A stretch of 64,000 nucleotides of DNA from Amycolatopsis sp. 195334CR (GTDB lineage: Bacteria > Actinomycetota > Actinomycetes > Mycobacteriales > Pseudonocardiaceae), in assembly GCF_017309385.1 (NCBI RefSeq), contig NZ_JAFJMJ010000001.1:3410001-3474000 (forward strand), read 5' to 3'. The notes under the pieces were generated by a model. That model searched no databases and had not been told where the DNA came from. It saw nothing but the letters and a program-made list of their open reading frames with translations. Below are positions 56,275 to 64,000 of this stretch, piece after piece (positions within the stretch are counted from its first letter, which is position 1; each line of letters starts with the position of its first letter). Made by a program: the position numbers and the translations under genes.

Positions 56275-56982
56275 GTGGCTGCTCCGCGTTCGATCGTGGT
56301 CACCGCGGTGCTGGCGGTGCTGGTGACGGCGGGTGCGCTGGTGACCGCGGTGCTGTTGCGCCCGGACGCGCCGCGCACCGCCGTGCCGGGGGCGGGCGGG
56401 GTGCCGACGTCCTCCGGCACCGGTTCCGAATGCGGGCCGAGGGCGTGCCAGGTGCTGGCCAGCCAGCCGGTCAAGGGCACCACGGCCGAACTGCTCGCCG
56501 ACCCGGAGGGCCGCTCGGCGCACGTGCGCTTCGGCGGGCTCGGCTCGGACTTCGTGCTGGAGAGCGCACTGGCCTCGATGGAGGTGGCCGTCGGCCAGGA
56601 CTCGCTGCAGTGCGTGGACGGCCCGCTGGCGGCCTGCCTGGTGCACGGCGACTACCAGGGCGGCGAGATCGCCGAACTGCTGGTCGCGCCCGCGGACACC
56701 TGGCGCCAGTCGGACCGGCTGTACTTCTCCGACGCCGGCCGCGTGCTGCTCGCGCAGGTGGCCGGGGACGCGGCGCCGGAGGTGGTGGTCGTGCGGCACG
56801 AATGCGCCTCGGCCGCACCGGCCGCGCCGGGGTGTCCGCGCGGGCCGGTGCTGGCCGAGGTCTTCGATCTGAGTGGGAAGCAGACCGGCTGCACCAAGCG
56901 CTACTCGACGCCGTCGCAGCTGCGGGGCTGGCCGGACGTCCGGCTCAGCGAAGCCGATCTGCGTCCCTGCCCGACTTCGTGA
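56275..56982 (+). CDS. Membrane-anchored extracytoplasmic protein, unknown function
   Basis: 235 residues from GTG 56275, set by AGAGGAGGGG upstream. An N-terminal hydrophobic helix (SIVVTAVLAVLVTAGALVTAVLL) without a clear cleavage site anchors a ~205-residue outer domain with seven cysteines (in SECGPRACQV, LQCVDGPLAACLV, HECASAAPAAPGCP and QTGCTKR), plus one near the C-terminus, so several disulfides are likely. No family recognised. The 3' end is 6 bp from the stop of the convergent symporter. Confidence 0.8.
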   Translation: MAAPRSIVVTAVLAVLVTAGALVTAVLLRPDAPRTAVPGAGGVPTSSGTGSECGPRACQVLASQPVKGTTAELLADPEGRSAHVRFGGLGSDFVLESALASMEVAVGQDSLQCVDGPLAACLVHGDYQGGEIAELLVAPADTWRQSDRLYFSDAGRVLLAQVAGDAAPEVVVVRHECASAAPAAPGCPRGPVLAEVFDLSGKQTGCTKRYSTPSQLRGWPDVRLSEADLRPCPTS

Positions 56983-56988
56983 CCGGGA

Positions 56989-58335
56989 TCAGGCGGGCGC
57001 GGGTTCCGGGCGGCGGCTGGGCGTCGCGCCGGTGTCGCTGAGCAGCGGCGGCGTGCTCGGGGTGTTGAGCACCTCGTCGTCGAGCAGGCCCTCGCCGCGG
57101 GCGACGATGGTCGGCACCACGATCTGCCCGGCCACGTTGGTCGCCGTGCGCGCCATGTCCATGATCGGGTTCACCGAGTAGATCAGCGCGATGCCCAGCG
57201 CCACCTGCTCCGGGGCCAGCCCGATCAGGCCGGTGGTCAGGGTCAGCGCGGTCAGCCAGCCGGTGGTGCCCGCGGTGGCCAGCGCGCCGAAGATCGCCAC
57301 GAAGACGATGCCGACGTACTGCCACACGTTCAGCGTCACCCCGGAGATGTTCGCGATGAAGATCGCGCCGATGGCCGGGAAGACCGCCGCGCAACCGTCC
57401 ATTTTGGTCGCGCTGGCCAGCGGGGTGGCGAAGCTGGCGTACCCGGGGTTGACGCCGAGGTTCACCGCGGACTGGCGGGTCAGCGGCAGTGTCGCGGCCG
57501 AGGACTGCGAGACGAAGGCGAACTGGATGGCCGTCCACGCCTTGCCGAAGAACTTGGCCGGCGAGACCTTCGCGACGAACCGCAGCAGGATCGGGTACAC
57601 CACGAAGAGCACCAGCCCGGCGCCGATCCACACCGCGCCGGTCAGCCAGGCGAGCGGCCCGAGCAGGGCGTCGCCGTAGTTGGCCACCGCCGCGCCGATC
57701 AGGCCGAGCACGCCGATCGGGGCGAGCCGGACGATCCAGCCGAGGTAGCGCTGCACGATCTCGAACACGCTGGTGGTCAGGTCGACGAACGGCTTGGCGC
57801 GCTCACCCAGGCTGTAGGCGGCGGCACCGAACAGGATGGCCAGGAACAGCACCTGCAGCGTCTCGCCCTCGGCGAAGGCGGCGAAGAAGTTCTGCGGCAG
57901 CAGGCCTTCGATGAAGGCGGTCCAGGAGCCGCCGGTGGCCTTCGCGGCGCGTTCGGCGTTCTTCGCGGTGGCCTCGGCGGCGAACCCGCCGCTACCGGGG
58001 TCGACGATCTTGCCGACCGCGATGCCGATCAGCACCGCGATGAACGAGGTGATGGCGAACCACATCACCGTCTTCCCGCCGAGCCGCGCCGCGGTCTTGC
58101 CGCCGCCGAGGTTCCGCAGGCTGCTGATGCCCACCACGATCGCGGTGAACACCAGCGGGATCACCGCGATCTGCAGCAGCGTGGTGAACGCGCTGCCGAT
58201 CTGGTCCAGGGTGTCGGTCAGCCACTGGGTCTCGGTGGTCCTGGCCAGCACACCCAGCAAGGCGCCGACGACGAGTCCGCCGAGCACGGCTCCGGCGAAC
58301 ACCGACGGCTTGTTGTAGGTCCGTATGAAAGACAC
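56989..58335 (-). CDS. Dicarboxylate/amino acid:cation symporter
   Basis: 448 residues of the DAACS family (GltP/DctA-like), eight helices plus two re-entrant hairpins. Hairpin 1 is FAFVSQSSAATLPLT (the serine-rich motif), hairpin 2 region ATAGTTGWLTALTLTTGLIGL, and substrate/cation residues fall in FATPLASATKMDGCA and MDMARTATNVAGQ. Imports C4-dicarboxylates or acidic amino acids with Na+ or H+. ATG 58335. Substrate specificity cannot be fixed by eye. Confidence 0.92.
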   Translation of the reverse strand: MSFIRTYNKPSVFAGAVLGGLVVGALLGVLARTTETQWLTDTLDQIGSAFTTLLQIAVIPLVFTAIVVGISSLRNLGGGKTAARLGGKTVMWFAITSFIAVLIGIAVGKIVDPGSGGFAAEATAKNAERAAKATGGSWTAFIEGLLPQNFFAAFAEGETLQVLFLAILFGAAAYSLGERAKPFVDLTTSVFEIVQRYLGWIVRLAPIGVLGLIGAAVANYGDALLGPLAWLTGAVWIGAGLVLFVVYPILLRFVAKVSPAKFFGKAWTAIQFAFVSQSSAATLPLTRQSAVNLGVNPGYASFATPLASATKMDGCAAVFPAIGAIFIANISGVTLNVWQYVGIVFVAIFGALATAGTTGWLTALTLTTGLIGLAPEQVALGIALIYSVNPIMDMARTATNVAGQIVVPTIVARGEGLLDDEVLNTPSTPPLLSDTGATPSRRPEPAPA

Positions 58336-58449
58336 GGGCTCGCTCCGGTGCGTGAAAGTTTCGTGAACTGCCGAGCGGGTTCAACGCTCGGCGCTGGGAG
58401 ACTCTTCCGCAACCGGGGGTCGTGTGGGGCGGCTCTCAGAATGTGAGAG

Positions 58450-59070
58450 CTATTCACGCCAGAGGTCGGTGACCCGCACGCCGACCTCCGCCAGCAGGTT
58501 CCTGGTCAGCGGCAGGCTGATCCCGATCACGCTGGACGGGTCGCCGTCCACGCCTTCGACGAACCAGCCGCCCAGACCGTCCAAAGTGAACGATCCGGCT
58601 ACGGAAAGTGGTTCGCCCGTTGAGATGTAGCGCTCCAGTTCCTCTTCGGACGGAGCGGCGAAGCGCACCGTGGTCGACCGGGACCCGGCGGCCTCGGCCA
58701 CGCGCTCGCCGTTGCGCAAACGGATCACCGAGTGCCCGGTGAGCAGGTCGCCGGAACCGCCGGACATCGCCGCCCAGCGCTTCCGCGCCACCTCCGGCTG
58801 ACCCGGTTTGCCGACCATTTCCCCGCCGATGGACAGCATCGAGTCGCAGCCGACGACCACCGCCTCGGCGTGCGTGGCGGCCACCTCGTCGGCGACCACG
58901 GCCGCCTTGGCCCTCGCGAGCGCGACCACGAGTTCGCTGGGTGAGGGGTCGGTCAGCGCCGCGGCAACGGCGTCCTCGTCGACACCGGAGACCACGACGC
59001 TGGCGTCGATGCCGGCGGCGCGGAGCACCGCGAGACGGGCGGGTGAGGCGGAAGCGAGAACGAAGCGCAC
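58450..59070 (-). CDS. maf: Maf-family nucleotide pyrophosphatase
   Basis: 206 residues. N-terminal VLASASPARLAVLRAAGI, the catalytic Asp in VVGCDSMLSIGGEMVGKP, and the C-terminal FTLDGLGGWFVEGVDGDPSSVIGISLP are Maf signatures. Hydrolyses (d)TTP/UTP or modified NTPs to prevent misincorporation. GTG start 59070 is set by the family N-terminus. In M. tuberculosis maf follows accD5-accE5; here a glucosidase and an exporter pair lie between. Confidence 0.94.
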   Translation of the reverse strand: MRFVLASASPARLAVLRAAGIDASVVVSGVDEDAVAAALTDPSPSELVVALARAKAAVVADEVAATHAEAVVVGCDSMLSIGGEMVGKPGQPEVARKRWAAMSGGSGDLLTGHSVIRLRNGERVAEAAGSRSTTVRFAAPSEEELERYISTGEPLSVAGSFTLDGLGGWFVEGVDGDPSSVIGISLPLTRNLLAEVGVRVTDLWRE

Positions 59071-59191
59071 GAGGCGAAAGGTTAACGGACCTGCCGCTGT
59101 TATCGAATTGTGACTCCTGTGGGCCAGGTCACGGTCTACTTTGTTGTCGCGCGCAACATATGCCCGAAATCCCTCTCCCCGGAGGACACCG

Positions 59192-61054
59192 ATGTCCCTT
59201 CGTCTCCGTGCCAGGAGATCGTCCCGAATGGCGGGCGTACTGGTCAGCGGCCTGCTGCTGACCGGCGCTGTGCTCACCCCGGCCACCGCGTCCGCCGCGC
59301 CCGAGGCGTTCTGGCCGCTGTACAAGAACCCGTACCTGCCGGTTCAGCTGCGGGTGCACGACCTGATGAACCGGATGAGCCTGGACGACAAGATCGGCCA
59401 GATGACCCAGGCCGAGCGGCAGGCGGTCACCCCGCAGCAGGCCGCCGACCTGCGGCTCGGCTCGATCCTGTCCGGCGGTGGCTCGGTGCCGACGCCGAAC
59501 ACCCCGGCCGCGTGGGCCGACATGTACGACGCGTACCAGAAGGCGGCGGTGTCCACGCCGCTCGGCATCCCGAGCCTCTACGGCGTCGACGCGGTGCACG
59601 GCCACAACAACGTCTACGGCGCGACGATCTTCCCGCACAACGTGGGCCTCGGCGCCGCGCACGACCCGAAGCTGGTCGAGAAGATCGGCAAGGTCACCGC
59701 GTCCGAGGTCCGTTCGACCGGTCCGACCTGGGACTTCGCCCCTTGCCTGTGCGTCTCCCGCGACGACCGCTGGGGCCGCGCGTACGAGTCGTTCGGCGAG
59801 ACCCCGAAGGACGCCATCGACAACGCGACCATCGTCAACGGCCTCCAGGGCCGCTCGCTGAAGGCGAAGGGCTCGGTGCTGGCCACCGCCAAGCACTACG
59901 TCGGCGACGGCGGCACCACCGGCGGTGACGACCAGGGCAACACCGAGATCAGCGAGAGCGAGCTGCGGAAGATCCACCTCCCGCCGTTCCAGGAGGCGCT
60001 GAAGCGCGGTGCCGGTTCGGTGATGATCAGCTTCTCCTCGTGGAACGGCCAGAAGGCCCACGGGCACAAGTACCTGATCACCGACGTGCTCAAGAAGGAG
60101 CTGAAGTTCTCCGGGCTGGTGGTCTCCGACTGGAACGGCATCCACCAGCTCAACGGCAACAACGACGACCTCACCGCGGAGGAGGTGCGGGAGTCGGTCA
60201 ACGCGGGCATCGACCTGTTCATGGAGCCCTACGACGCGCCGAAGTTCATCTCGCTGCTGCGCGCCGAGGTGGACGCGGGCCGGGTGTCGAAGGCCCGGAT
60301 CGACGACGCGAACCGCCGCATCCTGACCAAGAAGTTCGAGTCCGGGCTGTTCGAGAACCCGTACGCGGACCGCTCGCTGCAGAAGGACTTCGGCAGCGCC
60401 GAGCACCGCGCGGTGGCGCGTGAGGCGGTCAAGAAGTCGCAGGTGCTGCTGAAGAACGAGGGCGCGCTGCCGATCAAGAAGGGCAGCAAGGTCTTCGTCG
60501 CGGGCAAGAACGCCGACGACATCGGCAACCAGTCCGGTGGCTGGACCATCACCTGGCAGGGCAGCAGCGGCCCGATCACCACGGGCACCACGATCCTGCA
60601 GGGCATCCAGCAGGTCGGCGGGGCGAAGACGAAGGTCACCTACGACCGCGAGGGCGACGGTGCCGACAAGAGCTACGACGTCGCGGTCGCGGTGGTCGGC
60701 GAGACGCCGTACGCCGAGGGTGAGGGCGACCGGCCCAACGGCCTGAAGCTGGACGCCGAGGACCTGTCGACCATCGCGAAGCTCAAGGCGACCGGCGTGC
60801 CGGTGGTCGTGGTGACGGTGTCCGGGCGGCCGCTGGACATCACCTCGGAACTGGGCGGCTGGAACGCGCTGCTCGCGGCGTGGCTGCCGGGCACCGAAGG
60901 TGCCGGTGTCGCCGACGTGCTCTTCGGTGACCACAAGCCGAGCGGCAAGCTGACCTTCTCCTGGGCGGAGAACTTCAGTCAGCTGCCGATCAACGTCGGC
61001 GACGGCAAGAAGGCGCTGTTCCCGTACGGGTACGGCCTGACCTACCAGAAGTAG
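59192..61054 (+). CDS. Secreted GH3 beta-glucosidase
   Basis: 620 residues. A signal peptide (arginine-rich start RLRARRSSRMAG, then VLVSGLLLTGAVLTPATASA) ends near residue 36. The first GH3 barrel has MSLDDKIGQMTQAERQAV, GVDAVHGHNNVYGATIFPHNVGLGA, KHYVGDGGTTGGDDQGNTE and the nucleophile in VVSDWNGIHQL. The second domain has ESGLFENPYAD, KNEGALPIKKGSKVFVAGKNADDIGNQSGGWTI and AWLPGTEGAGVADVLFGDHKPSGKL. Releases glucose from beta-glucans or cello-oligosaccharides outside the cell. ATG 59192 follows GGAGGACACC. Confidence 0.95.
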   Translation: MSLRLRARRSSRMAGVLVSGLLLTGAVLTPATASAAPEAFWPLYKNPYLPVQLRVHDLMNRMSLDDKIGQMTQAERQAVTPQQAADLRLGSILSGGGSVPTPNTPAAWADMYDAYQKAAVSTPLGIPSLYGVDAVHGHNNVYGATIFPHNVGLGAAHDPKLVEKIGKVTASEVRSTGPTWDFAPCLCVSRDDRWGRAYESFGETPKDAIDNATIVNGLQGRSLKAKGSVLATAKHYVGDGGTTGGDDQGNTEISESELRKIHLPPFQEALKRGAGSVMISFSSWNGQKAHGHKYLITDVLKKELKFSGLVVSDWNGIHQLNGNNDDLTAEEVRESVNAGIDLFMEPYDAPKFISLLRAEVDAGRVSKARIDDANRRILTKKFESGLFENPYADRSLQKDFGSAEHRAVAREAVKKSQVLLKNEGALPIKKGSKVFVAGKNADDIGNQSGGWTITWQGSSGPITTGTTILQGIQQVGGAKTKVTYDREGDGADKSYDVAVAVVGETPYAEGEGDRPNGLKLDAEDLSTIAKLKATGVPVVVVTVSGRPLDITSELGGWNALLAAWLPGTEGAGVADVLFGDHKPSGKLTFSWAENFSQLPINVGDGKKALFPYGYGLTYQK

Positions 61055-61059
61055 GCGCG

Positions 61060-61091
61060 GTGGGTGCGCGGGGTCAGTCCCGCGCACCCAC
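61060..61091. terminator. Hairpin between glucosidase and DHA2 exporter
   Basis: Perfect 13-bp arms (61060-61072 and 61079-61091, arm GTGGGTGCGCGGG) around a 6-nt loop. It starts 5 bp after the glucosidase stop and overlaps the last codons and stop of the convergent exporter gene, so it could terminate both. Confidence 0.75.
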
Positions 61092-62627
61092 TTTGCCGCG
61101 TGCCCTGCGCATGGTGAACGCGGCCGCCACGCCGGCCAGCAGCACGACCGCGGGCAGCAGCAGCGCGCTCTTCGCCGAGCTGACCAGTGCGTCGAGGATG
61201 ATCCCGGCACCGAGTTCGGCGTACTTCCCGCCGGTCGGCGGTGGCCCGAACTCGCTCCCGCTGCCCGCCGCCTCGGTGAGCCCGCCCACGAACGCCGCGC
61301 GGTCTTCTGCGGGCAAAAGCAGGCTCGCCGAGGTCGCCGAGCCGGTGATCGCCGAGGTGATCCTGGCCTGCAACAGCACCCCGACGCCCGCGCTGCCGAG
61401 CACCCCGCCGACCTGCCGCGCGGTGTTGTAGACCCCCGACGCCGAGCCGGTCAGCTCGCGGTCGACCGAGCCCATGGTCAGCGTGCTCATCGGCGGGAAC
61501 AGCGATCCGATGCCGACCCCGCACAGGAACAGCGCCGGGACCAGTGCCCACGGGCTGGTGCCCGCTTCCGCCTGCGTCGACAGCAGCGTCAGCCCGCCCG
61601 CCAGCGCCACCAGTCCGGCGATCAGCACGTACCTGGCGTCGAACCGATCGGACAGCTTGCCCGCCAGCGGGGCGACAAACCCCTGCGTGAGGCACATCGG
61701 GATGGTCACCAGCGCGGCTTCGGTCGGGCTCAGGCCCAGTCCGCCCTGGAGGTAGATGACCAGCGGGATGAAGATCGCGGTCATCGCGAAGCCGACGGTG
61801 ATCGAGACGAAGGTGCCCGCGGAGAAGTCCCGGTTGCCGAACAACCGCAGCGGCATCAGCGGTTCCTTGCGGTTGCGCCGCTGCCAGAACACGAAGACGA
61901 GCAGGCAGAGCACGCCGGCGCCGATGATCTCGGGCACGGTGATCGGACCGGCCACGGTGCCCCAGTCGTAGTGCTGGCCGTTCTGCAGGCCGAACACGAC
62001 CAGCGTCAGCCCGGCCGCGGAGAGCAGGATGCCGGGCAGGTCGAAGGAGTGCGCGTGCTTCGGTTGCCAGTCCGGCACCAGCACCAGCGCGGCGACCAGG
62101 GCGATCACCCCGACCGGCAGGTTCACGAAGAAGATCCACTCCCAGCCGAGGTGGTCCACCAGCACCCCGCCGAGCAGCGGGCCGGAGATCGTGGCGATCC
62201 CGGCGACCGCGCCCCAGAAGCCCATCGCCGCGCCGCGGCGGGCCGGCGGGAACAGGTGCGTGATGAAGGCCAGCGTCTGCGGGGTCATCAGCGCCGCGCC
62301 GATGCCCTGGAACGCCCGCGCCACGATCAGCGTGGTGATCGAACCGCTCAGCCCGCACCACAGCGAGGCCGCGGTGAACAGGACGAGTCCGGTCAGGTAC
62401 ATCCGCTTGGGGCCGAACCGGTCGCCGAGGCGGCCCGAGAGCAGCATCGGTACCGCGTAGGTGAGCAGGTAGACGCTGGTCACCCAGACCACCGAGTTCA
62501 GGTCGGCGCGGAGGCCGGTGATCATCGACGGGATCGCGATCGACACGATCGTGGTGTCCAGCAGGATCATGAAGAAGCCGAGGCACAGCGCGACCAGCGC
62601 GGCCCAGGGATTAGCCGTTCTGGGCAC
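61074..62627 (-). CDS. DHA2-family multidrug exporter
   Basis: 517 residues with about 14 helices, EmrB/QacA type: LDTTIVSIAIPSM at helix 1, motif A GRLGDRFGPKRMYL, motif B-like VARAFQGIGAALMTPQTLAFI, motif C GAVAGIATISGPLLGGVLVDHLGWEWIFFVNLPVG. Proton-driven efflux of lipophilic compounds. GTG start 62627 overlaps the end of the upstream PadR gene by 17 bp, so repressor and pump are one unit. Confidence 0.94.
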   Translation of the reverse strand: MPRTANPWAALVALCLGFFMILLDTTIVSIAIPSMITGLRADLNSVVWVTSVYLLTYAVPMLLSGRLGDRFGPKRMYLTGLVLFTAASLWCGLSGSITTLIVARAFQGIGAALMTPQTLAFITHLFPPARRGAAMGFWGAVAGIATISGPLLGGVLVDHLGWEWIFFVNLPVGVIALVAALVLVPDWQPKHAHSFDLPGILLSAAGLTLVVFGLQNGQHYDWGTVAGPITVPEIIGAGVLCLLVFVFWQRRNRKEPLMPLRLFGNRDFSAGTFVSITVGFAMTAIFIPLVIYLQGGLGLSPTEAALVTIPMCLTQGFVAPLAGKLSDRFDARYVLIAGLVALAGGLTLLSTQAEAGTSPWALVPALFLCGVGIGSLFPPMSTLTMGSVDRELTGSASGVYNTARQVGGVLGSAGVGVLLQARITSAITGSATSASLLLPAEDRAAFVGGLTEAAGSGSEFGPPPTGGKYAELGAGIILDALVSSAKSALLLPAVVLLAGVAAAFTMRRARGKVGARD

Positions 62628-63228
62628 CGGAACCGTCCTCGGTGAGCAGGGTCAGCGCGGGTTTGTCCTCGTGCCAGGAGATGCGCCCGTGCTTCAGGTC
62701 GTCGATCAGCTGCCGGGTCCACTCCAGCTCGAACTCGCGGCGGGCGGCGGAGTACCGCCAGTGGAGCTGGTGCACGCCGGCGACCTGCTGCTCGTGCAGC
62801 TTGGCCAGGATCACCTGGTCGGCGGCGACGCCGGTGGCCAGCTCCAGCTCGCGGCGCCGCAGCTCGACGATGGCCTCTTCGGCGCCGAGCTCGTCGATGA
62901 GGGAGAGGCCATTGACGAACTCGGGGTACTCCTCGGCCGGGGTGCTCAACATGGCGCGGGCGCGTTCGAGCACTGCGTCGCGCCCGGCGGGGGTGATCCC
63001 GTAGACGGTGCGTTCGGGGCGTTTGCCGTCGCGCTGCGTGCCGACGACCTCGATCAGTTCGGCGGCCGCGAGCCGGTCGACGGTGTGGTAGAGCGAGCCG
63101 GCCTTCACCTTGACGTGGTGGTCGGTGAAGCGCTCGCGCATGAGCTGGGCCATCTCGTACGGGTGCATCGTCTTCTCGTGGAGCAGCGAGAGCACCGCGA
63201 CGGCCAGCGGGGTGAGCTTGGCGCCCAT
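62611..63228 (-). CDS. PadR-family transcriptional repressor
   Basis: 205 residues, PadR subfamily 1: N-terminal winged helix AVLSLLHEKTMHPYEMAQLMRERFTDHHVKVKAGSLYHTVDRLAAAELIE and a longer helical C-terminal domain for dimerisation (EWTRQLIDDLKHGRISW). ATG 63228. Cotranscribed with and overlapping the exporter it presumably represses; a drug that binds PadR would induce the pump. Confidence 0.93.
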   Translation of the reverse strand: MGAKLTPLAVAVLSLLHEKTMHPYEMAQLMRERFTDHHVKVKAGSLYHTVDRLAAAELIEVVGTQRDGKRPERTVYGITPAGRDAVLERARAMLSTPAEEYPEFVNGLSLIDELGAEEAIVELRRRELELATGVAADQVILAKLHEQQVAGVHQLHWRYSAARREFELEWTRQLIDDLKHGRISWHEDKPALTLLTEDGSGAQNG

Positions 63229-63323
63229 CCTGGATCCCCCAGAGGTAGTCCTTACCGTTTATTCCATGCGGACTATACGGCGGGGATCATTCCCCTGTCG
63301 ACCAGGACAAACCGGGCGGGCTG

Positions 63324-63382
63324 AATGCTATGAGTGGGGCATTACTTGCATTCAACGCAAGTAATGCCCCACTCATAGCATT
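63324..63382. repeat. Second palindrome family, 26-bp perfect arms
   Basis: Arms 63324-63349 and 63357-63382 are exact inverted copies around a 7-nt loop; the core is ATGAGTGGGGCATTACTT. It lies 9 bp after the accE5 stop and upstream of the PadR gene, so it would terminate the accD5-accE5 transcript. Sequence is unrelated to the GTGAATGTGGCTTTCA family; only one copy is in the window. Confidence 0.85.
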
Positions 63383-63391
63383 GGGCTGGGG

Positions 63392-63610
63392 TCAGCGGGG
63401 GAGGGCGGAGGCGCGCCAGGCGCCCGGGCCCGGCTGCATCGGCTGCCGCAGGTTCGCGGTCCGGTCGGCCCACCTCGACCGGCGCCTCGGTGGCTCGGAC
63501 CGGCTTTCGCCCGCGGAAGCCGCCGCGGCGATCACGGCGGCCAGCGCGGCCAGTTCGTCGTCGGCCGGGGTGCCGCGCACCACGCGCAGCAGCGGTCGGT
63601 TCTCGGACAT
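63392..63610 (-). CDS. accE5: Acyl-CoA carboxylase epsilon subunit
   Basis: 72 residues. LLRVVRGTPADDELAALAAVIAAAA is the start of the small epsilon subunit that stabilises actinobacterial AccA-AccD5 complexes; the end is Arg-rich with SRWADRTANLRQPMQPGPGAWRAS. ATG 63610, 11 bp after the accD5 stop, with AGGGGG upstream. Counterpart of Rv3281, though shorter. Confidence 0.92.
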   Translation of the reverse strand: MSENRPLLRVVRGTPADDELAALAAVIAAAASAGESRSEPPRRRSRWADRTANLRQPMQPGPGAWRASALPR

Positions 63611-63621
63611 GCGGTACCCCC

Positions 63622-64000
63622 TTACAGCGGGATGTTGCCGTGCTTCTTGGGCGGCAGGGTCTCGCGCTTGTCGTTGAGCAGCCGCAGCGCGCGGGCCAGG
63701 TGGCTGCGGGTGTGCGCGGGCACGATCACCGAGTCGACGTACCCGCGCTCGGCGGCCACGTACGGGTTGCACAGGGTGTCCTCGTACTCCTGGATCAGCT
63801 TCGCGCGCAGGCCGTCGACGTCGCCGTTCTCCTTGGCGGCCTCTTCGGCCAGCGTCTTCCGGTGCACGATGTTCGCCGCGCCCTGCGCGCCCATCACCGC
63901 GATCTGCGCGGTCGGCCACGCCAGGTTCAGGTCGGCGCCGAGGTGCTTCGAGCCCATCACGTCGTACGCGCCGCCGTAGGCCTTGCGCGTGATCACCGTG
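63622..64000 (-). CDS. accD5: Acyl-CoA carboxylase beta subunit, C-terminal part
   Basis: The last ~126 residues of the carboxyltransferase; the start is beyond the right edge. [46 protein letters not shown] and the end [23 protein letters not shown] match propionyl-/acetyl-CoA carboxylase beta chains. Transfers CO2 from biotin on the alpha subunit to propionyl- or acetyl-CoA. Followed by accE5 in the same operon. Confidence 0.94.
   Translation of the reverse strand, partial: TVITRKAYGGAYDVMGSKHLGADLNLAWPTAQIAVMGAQGAANIVHRKTLAEEAAKENGDVDGLRAKLIQEYEDTLCNPYVAAERGYVDSVIVPAHTRSHLARALRLLNDKRETLPPKKHGNIPL

Overview
The window is 64 kb of very GC-rich, densely coded chromosome from an actinomycete. 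Many starts are GTG, overlaps of the ATGA/GTGA type are common, and coding frames show the strong third-position G/C bias that leaves long antisense open frames. Gene content and order point to the Pseudonocardiales. Three long palindromes built on GTGAATGTGGCTTTCA resemble intergenic repeats I associate with Amycolatopsis; the genus is an inference. Much of the window is a scattered version of the Mycobacterium tuberculosis neighbourhood Rv3280-Rv3309: accD5, accE5, maf, accA3, glpD, lpdA, an M20 amidohydrolase, deoD, pmmB and upp are all here, separated by other genes. No tRNA, rRNA, CRISPR array or transposase was seen.

Region 1 (1-4315, minus strand) is the most unusual accessory block. 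A helix-turn-helix regulator is followed by a TIR-domain protein with a C-terminal array of 11-residue repeats, a 643-residue ATPase-like protein with a degenerate P-loop, and a membrane protein cut by the window edge. The tight order suggests one operon and resembles a signalling or immune locus.

Region 2 (4.6-24.4 kb) is mixed. It holds upp; a TetR regulator; a MerR gene with two tandem aldo/keto reductases behind a textbook MerR promoter; a divergent histidyl-tRNA synthetase; an LprG/P55-type lipoprotein and exporter pair; another MFS permease; a HelD-like helicase with an internal 21-bp repeat expansion; a HAD protein, a flavodoxin-like reductase, a DUF6412-type protein and a YidC paralogue; pmmB and deoD flanking a glycosyltransferase; a GPP34 protein; and a membrane-anchored Ser/Thr kinase.

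Region 3 (24.5-29.6 kb) is the methylmalonyl-CoA mutase operon mutA-mutB-meaB. With the biotinylated acyl-CoA carboxylase subunit (44.4-46.2 kb) and accD5/accE5 (63.4-64 kb), the window carries the propionyl-CoA to succinyl-CoA route.

Region 4 (29.6-46.2 kb) contains a small membrane protein, the M20 amidohydrolase, a 17-bp minisatellite ending in a cluster of DnaA-box-like 9-mers, a decayed DUF559-type protein, a gamma-glutamylcyclotransferase-like protein, lpdA, a two-domain VOC protein with a duplicated 3' end, glycerol uptake and catabolism (glpF-glpK, divergent glpD), an acyl-CoA ligase-like protein with a GNAT, a two-component system with a perfect 20-bp palindrome upstream, and accA3.

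Region 5 (46.2-55.7 kb, all minus) is a long run in which a BMP-family nucleoside-type ABC importer, an NP-I nucleoside phosphorylase, a DszC/SfnB-like flavin monooxygenase homologue and mtnA-mtnC-mtnB-mtnD follow one another, mostly with overlapping ends. It reads as one pathway from import of a methylthio-nucleoside to the methionine precursor, and is the best candidate here for an uncharacterised integrated system. A palindromic repeat and a hairpin-rich spacer interrupt it.

Region 6 (55.8-64 kb) has a SAV_915-type protein, an anchored protein of unknown function, a dicarboxylate symporter, maf, a secreted GH3 beta-glucosidase, a PadR-DHA2 exporter pair, and accE5/accD5, with accD5 running off the right edge.
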